The notes under the pieces are model-generated. The model worked only from the letters and a program-made list of their open reading frames with translations. It ran no database searches and was not told the origin of the DNA. 15,388 nt of DNA, taken from DSNY01 sp016861185. GTDB lineage: Bacteria > Pseudomonadota > Gammaproteobacteria > Burkholderiales > Burkholderiaceae_F. Both the position numbers and the translations under genes were made by a program. The stretch covers positions 1-15,388 of the forward strand of contig SZOR01000102.1 of NCBI GenBank assembly GCA_030263275.1. The letters run 5' to 3'. The stretch's first letter is position 1; each line of letters opens with the position of its first letter. Below are positions 1-9,012 of the stretch, one piece after another.

Positions 1-1
1 G

Positions 2-526
2 CTGATCGGCTGGTACGGCACCGCGATGCTGTGCTACGTCACGCCGAAGGAGCACCTCGGGCTGCCGAACAAGAAGGACGTCAAGGACGGCATCATCGCG
101 TACAAGATCGCCGCGCACGCGGCCGACTTGGCGAAAGGTCACCCCGGCGCGCAATTGCGCGACAACGCGCTGTCGAAGGCGCGCTTCGAGTTCCGCTGGC
201 AGGACCAGTTCAACCTTGGCCTCGATCCGGATACCGCGCGCGAGTTTCACGACGAGACGCTGCCGAAGGAGGCGATGAAGACGGCGCACTTCTGCTCGAT
301 GTGCGGCCCGCACTTCTGCAGCATGAAGATCACGCAGGACGTGCGCGACTACGCGCACAAGCAGGGGCTGTCAGCCGAAGAGGCGCTGAAGAAGGGCATG
401 CAGGAGAAGGCGGTCGAGTTCGTGATCGCCACATCCGCGCGCGCGTCCCGGGCGTATACGTGCGTGGCCGGTCGATATGCCTCGACCGGCCGCTCCGCCG
501 GAAACCCGCCAAGGAGAACGCCATGA
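2..526 (+). CDS. thiC: Phosphomethylpyrimidine synthase ThiC, C-terminal part (5' end outside window)
   Basis: ThiC is a radical-SAM enzyme that rearranges aminoimidazole ribotide into the hydroxymethylpyrimidine phosphate of thiamine. The frame is open from base 2 and shows the conserved ThiC core (GWYGTAMLCYVTPKEHLGLP) and the cluster motif CSMCGPHFCSMKIT. The three cysteine codons at 293, 302 and 317 give the C-x2-C-x4-C pattern that binds the [4Fe-4S] cluster. The match is family-like up to KAVEFV (about base 424). After that ThiC normally ends within about ten residues (a short tail of the type GAEIY plus a few). Here 33 unrelated residues (IATSARAS... to PPRRTP) continue to the TGA at 524-526, crossing a perfect hairpin and a Shine-Dalgarno sequence. 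The stop overlaps the next start codon (ATGA). A lost stop, a frameshift or a local rearrangement at the 3' end is likely. Identity is very sure; the true C-terminus is not. Confidence 0.95.
   Translation: MIGWYGTAMLCYVTPKEHLGLPNKKDVKDGIIAYKIAAHAADLAKGHPGAQLRDNALSKARFEFRWQDQFNLGLDPDTAREFHDETLPKEAMKTAHFCSMCGPHFCSMKITQDVRDYAHKQGLSAEEALKKGMQEKAVEFVIATSARASRAYTCVAGRYASTGRSAGNPPRRTP
464..493 (+). terminator. Perfect hairpin inside the 3' end of the thiC frame
   Basis: GGCCGGTCGA (466-475) and TCGACCGGCC (482-491) are exact inverted repeats around a 6-base loop, TATGCC. One U-G and one G-C pair extend the stem to 464-493. No T-tract follows, so it is not a standard intrinsic terminator. It may end transcription with help or protect the 3' end of thiC RNA. 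Its place after the point where ThiC homology stops suggests it was once intergenic. Confidence 0.5.
511..517 (+). promoter_or_regulatory. Ribosome binding site of the cytochrome/cupredoxin gene
   Basis: AAGGAGA lies 5 bases before the ATG at 523. It fixes that ATG as the start, although the same frame stays open upstream to base 31. It sits inside the extended thiC frame. Confidence 0.8.
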
Positions 527-1323
527 ACCGTCGCTTGCGCCGCCGCTTTGCCGCCTTCGGCCTGTGTGCCGCCGCCGTCTGCGCCGCCTTTAGCGCGGCG
601 GCCGGCGGCGACAAGATGGCCTTCCCCGCCGACTTCGACAAGGGCGTGCTGTACGCGACCGTCGACCGGCACGACATCAAGCAGTACCGCGAGCTGTACG
701 CGACCAAAGAAGCCGTCGACGCCGTGCGCGCCGGCAAACCGATCCCGAGCGGTACCGTGCTGACGCTGGTGCAGTACAAGGCCAGGGTCGACGACAAAGG
801 CGTTCCGGTCCGCGGGGCCGACGGTCGCTTTCAGAAGGGCGATCTGGTCGCCTACGCGGTGATGGAGAAGCGCACCGGCTGGGGCGCCGAGTACCCGGAC
901 GAGCTGCGCAACGGCGAATGGGAATACCAGGTCTTCGGGCCCGACCGCAAGGTCAACGACAAAGCGAATCTGAAGTCCTGCTTCCAGTGCCACAAGCCGC
1001 ACGCGGGACAGGACTACGTGATCTCGCTCGCGCGGCTGGCGGGCGCCGCGCCCGGCGCCAAGGTCGAGCCTCGGCGCGGGCCCGGGGTGGTCGCGATCGC
1101 CGACTTCCTGTTCGGCCCGGAGAAAGTCGAGGTCGCCGCCGGGCAGAAGGTTACGTGGGTCAACACCGACGACTCCCCGCACCAGATCGCGATCGTCGGC
1201 AAGGACCTGCGCACGCCCGTGCTGCTCAAGGGACAGAGCGCCGCGTTGAGCTTCGACCCCGGCGCCTACGAGTACATCTGCGGGCTGCACCCGAACATGA
1301 AGGGGCGGATCGAGGTGAAGTAG
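523..1323 (+). CDS. Exported cytochrome P460-family heme domain fused to an amicyanin-like cupredoxin
   Basis: This 266-residue protein has a signal peptide (basic RRLRRR, then an Ala-rich core, likely cleaved after Ala27) and should be periplasmic. Residues about 30-170 look like the cytochrome P460 family, with one c-type heme site C153-F-Q-C156-H157 near the domain's C-terminal end. Lysines in QYKA and MEKR are candidates for the heme crosslink that defines true P460, but I cannot tell which aligns. Residues about 185-266 form a cupredoxin with type 1 copper ligands H220 (SPHQI), C253, H256 and M259. The C-x2-H-x2-M spacing is the one found in amicyanin. Known P460 proteins oxidise hydroxylamine or bind NO, and cupredoxins carry single electrons, so an intramolecular heme-to-copper electron path is an inference. 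The start follows AAGGAGA by 5 bases and overlaps the thiC stop. The domain calls are firm; the substrate is unknown. Confidence 0.85.
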   Translation: MNRRLRRRFAAFGLCAAAVCAAFSAAAGGDKMAFPADFDKGVLYATVDRHDIKQYRELYATKEAVDAVRAGKPIPSGTVLTLVQYKARVDDKGVPVRGADGRFQKGDLVAYAVMEKRTGWGAEYPDELRNGEWEYQVFGPDRKVNDKANLKSCFQCHKPHAGQDYVISLARLAGAAPGAKVEPRRGPGVVAIADFLFGPEKVEVAAGQKVTWVNTDDSPHQIAIVGKDLRTPVLLKGQSAALSFDPGAYEYICGLHPNMKGRIEVK

Positions 1324-1351
1324 CGCCGCGCGGGGCGGGGGCCGCCGCGCG

Positions 1352-1357
1352 CATAAT
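1352..1357 (+). promoter_or_regulatory. Possible -10 element before yceH
   Basis: CATAAT matches TATAAT at 5 of 6 positions and stands out in a very GC-rich 57-base gap. It would start RNA near 1364, 17 bases before the ATG. I see no convincing -35 box, so this is tentative. Confidence 0.3.
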
Positions 1358-1380
1358 CGCCGCGCACGATCCGCCCGCCC

Positions 1381-2046
1381 ATGGACCTCCGTCTGTCGCT
1401 GCCCGAAGCCCGCGTCCTCGGCGTTCTGGTCGAGAAGGAGCGCACGGTCCCGGACACGTATCCGCTGTCGCTGAACGCGCTGGCCGCCGGCTGCAACCAG
1501 AAGAACAACCGCGATCCGGTGCTCGAACTGTCCGAGTCCGAGATTCAGGCGGCCGTCGACGCGTTGAAGCGAAGATCGCTCGTGATCGAATCGAGCGGCG
1601 CGCGCGTGGCCCGCTACGCGCACAACCTCGGCCGCGTGCTGAAGGTGCCGTCGCAAGCGGAAGCGCTGCTCGCCGTGCTGATGCTGCGCGGGCCGCAGAC
1701 GGCGGGCGAGTTGAGGATCGGCGCCGAGCGGCTGCATCGCTTCGCCGACATCTCGTCGGTCGAGGCTTTCCTGGAAGAGCTGGCCACACGGCCCGACGCG
1801 CAGGGCGGGGCGCTCGTCGTCAAGCTGGTGCGCCGTCCCGGCGAACGCGAAAGCCGCTGGGCGCATCTGTTGAGCGGGCCGGTCGAAGCCGGCGTCGAGG
1901 CAGCCGAAGCGTCGACGGGCGCCGCGGACGGCAATATCGCGGCGTTGCGTGCCGAGGTCGGAGCGCTGCGTGCCGAGGTCGGAGCGCTGCGTGCCGAGGT
2001 CGCCGAACTGCGTGCGGCCATCGCTGCGTTGCAGCCGAAGGCCTGA
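1381..2046 (+). CDS. yceH: YceH / UPF0502 (DUF480) family protein
   Basis: The 221-residue protein begins MDLRLSLPEARVLGVLVEKE and contains TYPLSLNAL followed by CNQKNNRDPV, the hallmark N-terminal block of YceH (about 215 residues in E. coli). The family folds as two winged-helix units (here about residues 1-85 and 90-170) and has no settled biochemical role, so DNA or protein binding is only suggested by the fold. After the conserved WAHLLSGPV there is a tail (about 170-221) with a 7-residue repeat, LRAEVGA, that should form a short coiled coil for self-association. The repeat is also exact at DNA level (see 1946-2013). No strong Shine-Dalgarno is visible; the ATG is chosen because homology starts right there. 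It stands alone between the cytochrome gene and a cyclase. Confidence 0.9.
   Translation: MDLRLSLPEARVLGVLVEKERTVPDTYPLSLNALAAGCNQKNNRDPVLELSESEIQAAVDALKRRSLVIESSGARVARYAHNLGRVLKVPSQAEALLAVLMLRGPQTAGELRIGAERLHRFADISSVEAFLEELATRPDAQGGALVVKLVRRPGERESRWAHLLSGPVEAGVEAAEASTGAADGNIAALRAEVGALRAEVGALRAEVAELRAAIAALQPKA
1946..2013 (+). repeat. 21-bp tandem repeat coding for heptads in YceH
   Basis: TGCGTGCCGAGGTCG recurs at 1946, 1967 and 1988 with a 21-base period, and a fourth partial TGCGT falls at 2009. The period is exactly seven codons (LRAEVGA), so gain or loss of a unit keeps both the frame and the heptad register. Near-identity of the copies points to recent slippage. Confidence 0.9.
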
Positions 2047-2144
2047 GCCGGCGCGGTCTGCGGCGGATTCCGGCCGCATTTCCCCCCATCGGGCGTGGGG
2101 GCCGGCCCTAGCATGTCCGGCGACGTCTACCCGTCTGCACGCTC

Positions 2145-3143
2145 TTGGCCGTTCCGCGCCTGATCGATTCGGTGGCCGCCGCCACCGCGCACCGCGATCG
2201 CGACGATCTCGATGCGGCGCTGGCACGCCTGTTGTTCGACTTCATCGAGCCGCAGCGCGTGACGGTCTGGCGCGTGCTCGACGTGGCCGGCGAGCCGCGC
2301 GTGCAACGGCGCATCTCGCTGGCGCGCGACGGCACCGAGCTGGGCCCCGAAGAGGTCGCCGATCCGGCCGAGCTTCCGCGCGCGCGCGATTCGCTGCATT
2401 GGCGCGAGTGCGTGATGCTGCAGGATGTCGTGCACTTCGAGTCCGCAGATGGCGGGCTGCGCAGCCTGTTCCCGCTGCGCGGCGAAGCCAACGTGCTCGG
2501 CATGATCGAGATCGAGGCCGGCGAAGGACTGAACCCGCGCCAGGCTTCGCTCGTCGGCGGCATCCTGCGGATCATCCGCAACCACGTGCTGCTGCTCGAC
2601 TACGGCGAGCGCGACACGCTGACCGGCCTGCTGAACCGCAAGACCTTCGAGGCGAGCTTCGGCAAGCTGCGCCAGCGCGCCGCCCAGGGCGGGGAGCCGG
2701 CGTGGATCGGCATCGTCGACATCGACCGTTTCAAGTCGATCAACGACAGTTTCGGGCACCTGTTCGGCGACGAGGTGCTGCTGCTCGTGTCGCGGTTGAT
2801 GCGCGAGAGCTTCCGCGGTGCCGACCAGCTCTTCCGTTTCGGCGGCGAGGAGTTCGTCATCGTGCTCGAGCGCGCGAGCGAAGAGGGCGCGGCGATCGCC
2901 TTCAACCGCTTGCGTGCCGCGGTCGCCGATTACGCTTTTCCTCAGGTCGGGCGCGTGACGGTGAGCCTCGGCTACGCGCGCGTCCTGCCGGCCGACGCGC
3001 CGGCCTCGGCGATCGGGCGCGCCGACGCGGCGCTGTACTACGCGAAGCAGAACGGCCGCGATCAGGTGCAGGGCTACGACGCGCTGCTCGCCGCCGGCCG
3101 CCTGCAACGCAAGGCCGAGCGGTCCGAAGTCGAGCTGTTCTGA
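2145..3143 (+). CDS. Diguanylate cyclase with N-terminal GAF-like domain
   Basis: This 332-residue protein makes c-di-GMP from two GTP. The GGDEF domain spans about residues 150-315: DTLTGLLNR starts at 157, the metal/substrate stretch DIDRFKSINDSFGH follows, and the active-site motif GGEEF is at 233-237. RGAD at 224-227, five residues before GGEEF, is an intact RxxD inhibitory site, so product inhibition is expected. Residues 1-150 read like a small GAF-type sensor ending in the usual helix into the cyclase; the ligand is unknown. No signal or membrane helix is seen, so it is cytoplasmic. The start is unclear: the frame opens after the TAG at 2109 and has no ATG; TTG 2145 gives the longest sensible protein, and GTG 2172 is the alternative. 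No strong ribosome site is present. It may be transcribed alone, as a terminator-like hairpin follows. Confidence 0.9.
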   Translation: MAVPRLIDSVAAATAHRDRDDLDAALARLLFDFIEPQRVTVWRVLDVAGEPRVQRRISLARDGTELGPEEVADPAELPRARDSLHWRECVMLQDVVHFESADGGLRSLFPLRGEANVLGMIEIEAGEGLNPRQASLVGGILRIIRNHVLLLDYGERDTLTGLLNRKTFEASFGKLRQRAAQGGEPAWIGIVDIDRFKSINDSFGHLFGDEVLLLVSRLMRESFRGADQLFRFGGEEFVIVLERASEEGAAIAFNRLRAAVADYAFPQVGRVTVSLGYARVLPADAPASAIGRADAALYYAKQNGRDQVQGYDALLAAGRLQRKAERSEVELF

Positions 3144-3172
3144 GCTGCACCGGGGTTCCTCGCAAGACTGGC

Positions 3173-3192
3173 GCGGGATCTCCCGCCCTTTT
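3173..3192 (+). terminator. Probable intrinsic terminator after the short cyclase
   Basis: GCGGG (3173-3177) pairs with CCCGC (3182-3186) around the loop ATCT, then CC and TTTT follow. The stem is short and the T-tract brief, but it sits 30 bases after the stop codon, and nothing comparable with a T-tract occurs elsewhere in the window. Confidence 0.5.
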
Positions 3193-3305
3193 CGGTGCTT
3201 CGCCGTAAGTATCTTCACTGATCATTCGGGTGCGCAGCGCGGCCGCGACAGGCCGCGCGCAGGGCCGGGCATGCGGCGCGCGCGCCGGCGGGTGGAGACG
3301 AAGCG

Positions 3306-6542
<3,237 letters not shown>

Positions 6543-6614
6543 TCCGCGATTGAGCGGCATCAACACGCGCGCGATCCGCGCGACGACAATCGCGGCAAGC
6601 CAGAACAACGAACC

Positions 6615-6620
6615 GGGGAG
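6615..6620 (+). promoter_or_regulatory. Ribosome binding site fixing the malic enzyme start
   Basis: GGGGAG lies 7 bases before the ATG at 6628. This favours that start over the in-frame TTG at 6550, which would add 26 residues with no family likeness. Confidence 0.75.
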
Positions 6621-6627
6621 GCCCGCC

Positions 6628-8280
6628 ATGGCGGCCGATTCGCTCGCCGCGCGCGGCGTGACGCCGCGCGGCGCAGCCCTGCTGCGCGATCCGACGCTGA
6701 ACAAGGGTACGGCGTTCAGCGAAGCCGAACGCGATGCGCTCGGCCTGCGCGGACTGCTGCCGGCGCACGTCTGCACGCTCGCCGATCAGCAGGCGCGCGT
6801 GCTCGAGAACCTGCGCCGGCTGCGCGAGCCGCTGAACAAGTACATCGCGCTGGAGGCGCTGCACGACCGCAACGAGACGCTGTTCTACCGCGTCGTCATC
6901 GACAACATCGACGAGATGATGCCGGTGATCTACACGCCGACGGTGGGGCTGGCGTGCCAGCAGTTCGGACACATCTACCGCCGCCCGCGCGGGCTGTACG
7001 TCTCCGGCGCGGATCGCGGGCGCGTCGGCGAGCTGCTCGCCAACTGGCCGACGCGCGCAGTCGACATCATCGTCGTCACCGACGGCGAGCGCATCCTCGG
7101 CCTCGGCGACCTCGGCGCCAACGGCATGGGCATCCCGATCGGCAAGCTCGCGCTCTACACCGCGTGCGCCGGCATCGATCCGACGCGCTGCCTGCCGGTC
7201 GTCCTCGACGTCGGCACCAACAACGACGCGCTGCTCGCCGATCCGCTGTATCTCGGACTGCACGAGCGGCGGATGAGCGGCGCCGCGTACGACGCGCTCG
7301 TCGAGGAGTTCGTGATGGCTGCGCAGGCGGCCTTTCCCGGCGTGCTGATCCAGTTCGAGGACTTCGCCAACCACCACGCGTTCGCGCTGCTCGCGCGCTA
7401 CCGCGACCGCGTGCCCTGTTTCAACGACGACATCCAGGGCACGGCCGCGGTGACGCTCGCCGGCCTGTATTCGGCGCTGCGCGTCACCGGCGGCGCGCTC
7501 GCCGACCAGACGTTCCTGTTTCTCGGGGCGGGCGAAGCCGCCACCGGCATCGCTGATCTGATCGTCGCCGCCCTTGCCGCCGAAGGCGTGCCCGCCGAGC
7601 GCGCGCGCAGCCACTGCTGGCTGGTCGACAGCAAGGGTCTCGTCGTCGCGGAGCGCACCGACCTGGCCGCGCACAAGCGTCCGTACGCGCACGCGCACAC
7701 CCCGGTTGCCACGCTGCTCGAAGCGATCGAGCGGCTGAAACCGACCGCGCTGATCGGTGTGGCCGCCACCGGCGGGACTTTCAACGAGGACGTGCTGCGC
7801 GCGATGGCCCGACTGAACGAGCGGCCGATCGTCTTCGCGCTGTCGAACCCGACGTCAAAGAGCGAATGCACCGCCGAGCACGCGTATCGCCACACGGGCG
7901 GGCGCGCGCTGTTTGCTTCGGGAAGCCCGTTCGGCGCGGTGAACCACGAGGGGAAGATCTTCGTTCCGCGCCAGGGCAACAACTCGTACATCTTCCCCGG
8001 CGTCGGTCTCGGCGCGATCGCGAGCCACGCGCGGCGCGTCACCGACGAGATGTTCCTCGCCGCCGCGCGGTCGCTCGCGGCGCAGGTGACCGATGCCGAT
8101 CGCGCGCAGGGCAGCCTGTATCCGCCGCTTGCGTCGGTGCGCGAGGTGTCCGCGCGCATCGCCGCCGACGTCGCCGAGGTCGCGTACGCGCGCGGGCTGG
8201 CGGCGCGCACGCGACCGGACGACATGCTCGCCGACGTGCGCAGTCGCATGTACGAGCCGAAGTACGCCACCTACGCGTAA
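6628..8280 (+). CDS. maeA: NAD-type malic enzyme (oxaloacetate-decarboxylating malate dehydrogenase)
   Basis: The enzyme converts malate to pyruvate and CO2 while reducing NAD(P)+, linking the TCA cycle to pyruvate. At 550 residues it is the long form (E. coli MaeA about 565), without a phosphotransacetylase-like tail. Catalytic Tyr102 lies in YTPTVG and Lys173 in GANGMGIPIGKLALY. The metal ligands E244 and D245 (QFEDF) and D268 (FNDDIQGT) keep the family spacing. The dinucleotide loop is GAGEAATG from residue 300, and the late block FALSNPTSKSECTAEHAY is also typical. NAD over NADP preference is inferred from similarity to MaeA, not read from a decisive residue. The ATG at 6628 is set by GGGGAG. 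It begins 85 bases after the large cyclase, with no clear terminator between, so read-through is possible. A 6-bp GC hairpin directly follows its stop. Confidence 0.95.
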   Translation: MAADSLAARGVTPRGAALLRDPTLNKGTAFSEAERDALGLRGLLPAHVCTLADQQARVLENLRRLREPLNKYIALEALHDRNETLFYRVVIDNIDEMMPVIYTPTVGLACQQFGHIYRRPRGLYVSGADRGRVGELLANWPTRAVDIIVVTDGERILGLGDLGANGMGIPIGKLALYTACAGIDPTRCLPVVLDVGTNNDALLADPLYLGLHERRMSGAAYDALVEEFVMAAQAAFPGVLIQFEDFANHHAFALLARYRDRVPCFNDDIQGTAAVTLAGLYSALRVTGGALADQTFLFLGAGEAATGIADLIVAALAAEGVPAERARSHCWLVDSKGLVVAERTDLAAHKRPYAHAHTPVATLLEAIERLKPTALIGVAATGGTFNEDVLRAMARLNERPIVFALSNPTSKSECTAEHAYRHTGGRALFASGSPFGAVNHEGKIFVPRQGNNSYIFPGVGLGAIASHARRVTDEMFLAAARSLAAQVTDADRAQGSLYPPLASVREVSARIAADVAEVAYARGLAARTRPDDMLADVRSRMYEPKYATYA

Positions 8281-8296
8281 GGCGCGCCTGCGCGCC
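8281..8296 (+). terminator. GC hairpin directly after the malic enzyme stop
   Basis: GGCGCG (8281-8286) and CGCGCC (8291-8296) pair exactly around CCTG, starting at the base after TAA. There is no T-tract, so termination is uncertain; 3' end protection is an alternative. Confidence 0.35.
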
Positions 8297-8299
8297 GGC

Positions 8300-8315
8300 G
8301 GTGACGCGGGTCACA
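8300..8315 (+). promoter_or_regulatory. CRP-like palindrome upstream of the small membrane protein gene
   Basis: GTGA-N6-TCACA at 8301-8315 matches the CRP-family core TGTGA-N6-TCACA in 9 of 10 defined bases (G replaces the first T). Seen another way, GTGAC and GTCAC are perfect 5-bp arms around GCGG. Its centre lies about 42 bases before the RNA start implied by the -10-like GACAAT (8338-8343), close to the usual class II activator position. The factor is not identified. Confidence 0.4.
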
Positions 8316-8337
8316 CGCGCGCGGCCGCCGCTGCCGG

Positions 8338-8343
8338 GACAAT
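8338..8343 (+). promoter_or_regulatory. Weak -10-like element next to the small membrane protein start
   Basis: GACAAT matches TATAAT at 4 of 6 bases and would place the RNA start at about 8350, on the ATG itself, giving a leaderless message. No -35 box is evident, which would suit an activator-dependent promoter using the palindrome at 8300-8315. Confidence 0.25.
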
Positions 8344-8349
8344 CACGGC

Positions 8350-8571
8350 ATGGCCTGGCTCGACCGCATTCCCCTCTGGCTGATCGCCGTCGTCGCGGTC
8401 TGGCTCGCGCTCGCGCCCTTCGTCCCCGAGCCGCACCTGACCGAAAAGCTCAGGATGCTCGCCGCCGGTACGCTGAGGCGGCCGCTCGACATCTTCGATC
8501 TGCTGTTTCACCTGGCGCCGCTCGTCGTGCTGGCGCTCAAGCTCGTGCGGCTGTACCAGTGGCGCGGCTGA
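8350..8571 (+). CDS. Small two-helix inner-membrane protein of unknown function
   Basis: The 73-residue product has two likely membrane helices, about residues 9-26 (LWLIAVVAVWLALAPFV) and 50-68 (LLFHLAPLVVLALKLVRLY). A conserved-looking amphipathic link between them (PEPHLTEKLRMLAAGTLRRP) is followed by LDIFDLLFHL. I recall short proteins of this pattern in other proteobacteria, sometimes labelled RND transporter by automatic annotation; that label is not supported, since RND pumps are about 1000 residues. The hydrophobic pattern, clean start and stop and sensible composition support a real gene. No Shine-Dalgarno is seen before the ATG. It lies between malic enzyme and arsR and is probably not part of the ars unit, which has its own promoter at 8600. 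Confidence 0.75.
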   Translation: MAWLDRIPLWLIAVVAVWLALAPFVPEPHLTEKLRMLAAGTLRRPLDIFDLLFHLAPLVVLALKLVRLYQWRG

Positions 8572-8599
8572 GCGGCGCGCCGCGCGGCCGCCTCGGCGT

Positions 8600-8627
8600 T
8601 TGACAGACGTTTCGATATTCAAATAAT
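8600..8627 (+). promoter_or_regulatory. Sigma-70 promoter of the ars unit
   Basis: A perfect -35 box TTGACA (8600-8605) is followed after 16 bases by AATAAT (8622-8627, 5 of 6 to TATAAT). The stretch is AT-rich in a very GC-rich window. The implied RNA start is near 8634, only about 3 bases before the arsR ATG at 8637, so the arsR message may be leaderless; no Shine-Dalgarno is present. Confidence 0.8.
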
Positions 8628-8635
8628 CTTCGAAT
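8617..8635 (+). promoter_or_regulatory. Probable ArsR operator
   Basis: ATTCAAA (8617-8623) and TTCGAAT (8629-8635) are inverted arms matching at 6 of 7 positions around TAATC. The site covers the -10 box and reaches the start codon, so bound ArsR would block RNA polymerase. AT-rich ATTCAA/TTGAAT-like arms are usual for ArsR/SmtB operators. This is an inference from position and form. Confidence 0.6.
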
Positions 8636-8636
8636 C

Positions 8637-8993
8637 ATGAAAACGACGGATACCGTCGCGGCGCTGGCCGCGCTCGCGCAGGAGACCCGCCTTGCGGTGC
8701 ACCGGCTGCTGGTGCGGCAGGGCGCAAGCGGGCTCGCCGCCGGTGAGATCGCGGAGGCGCTCGGCATCGCGCCGGCCACGTTGTCCTTCCATCTGAAGGA
8801 GCTGGCGCGTGCGGGACTGGTGCGCGCGCGCCAGGAGGGGCGCTTCGTCTACTACGCGGCCGACTTCGACGCGATGAACAAGCTGCTCGGCTTTCTGACC
8901 GAAAACTGCTGCGCCGCCGACGGCGGCTCCTGCGCGGTCGCGCCGGTCCCGCTCGTCCGTCGGCGGGTGGCGCGCCGCAAAGTGACGCGCTGA
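8637..8993 (+). CDS. arsR: ArsR/SmtB-family arsenic-responsive repressor
   Basis: The 118-residue winged-helix repressor has its DNA-reading helices at about 35-57 (AAGEIAEALGIAPATLSFHL) and a beta wing at about 62-75 (VRARQEGRFVYYAA). The classic ELCVC metal site of E. coli-type ArsR is absent from the DNA-binding helix. Instead cysteines cluster near the C-terminus: C91, C92 and C99 (ENCC...GGSC). That resembles the three-cysteine arsenite site described for Acidithiobacillus ferrooxidans ArsR (C95, C96, C102). Arsenite or antimonite binding would release it from the operator. A basic tail (VRRRVARRK) follows. It is the first gene of arsR-arsC-acr3, 19 bases before arsC. Confidence 0.93.
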   Translation: MKTTDTVAALAALAQETRLAVHRLLVRQGASGLAAGEIAEALGIAPATLSFHLKELARAGLVRARQEGRFVYYAADFDAMNKLLGFLTENCCAADGGSCAVAPVPLVRRRVARRKVTR

Positions 8994-9012
8994 GCCTTCG
9001 ACCGAACGAACG

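Noticed and set aside
31..522. In-frame upstream extension of the cytochrome protein
   Set aside because: It lies in another frame of thiC, reads as Arg-rich nonsense, and would bury the signal peptide; AAGGAGA marks the ATG at 523.
349..2226. A 625-codon open frame on the minus strand across the cytochrome and yceH genes
   Set aside because: It is a shadow of two well-supported plus-strand genes. The repeated residues it shows are only the complement of the yceH tandem repeat.
6550..6627. TTG start giving malic enzyme 26 extra residues
   Set aside because: A strong GGGGAG precedes the ATG at 6628, and the extra residues do not resemble the family.
8572..8583. 12-bp palindrome GCGGCGCGCCGC right after the small membrane gene
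   Set aside because: Such short all-GC palindromes are expected by chance in this composition. There is no T-tract and no link to a known signal, so I did not call it a site.
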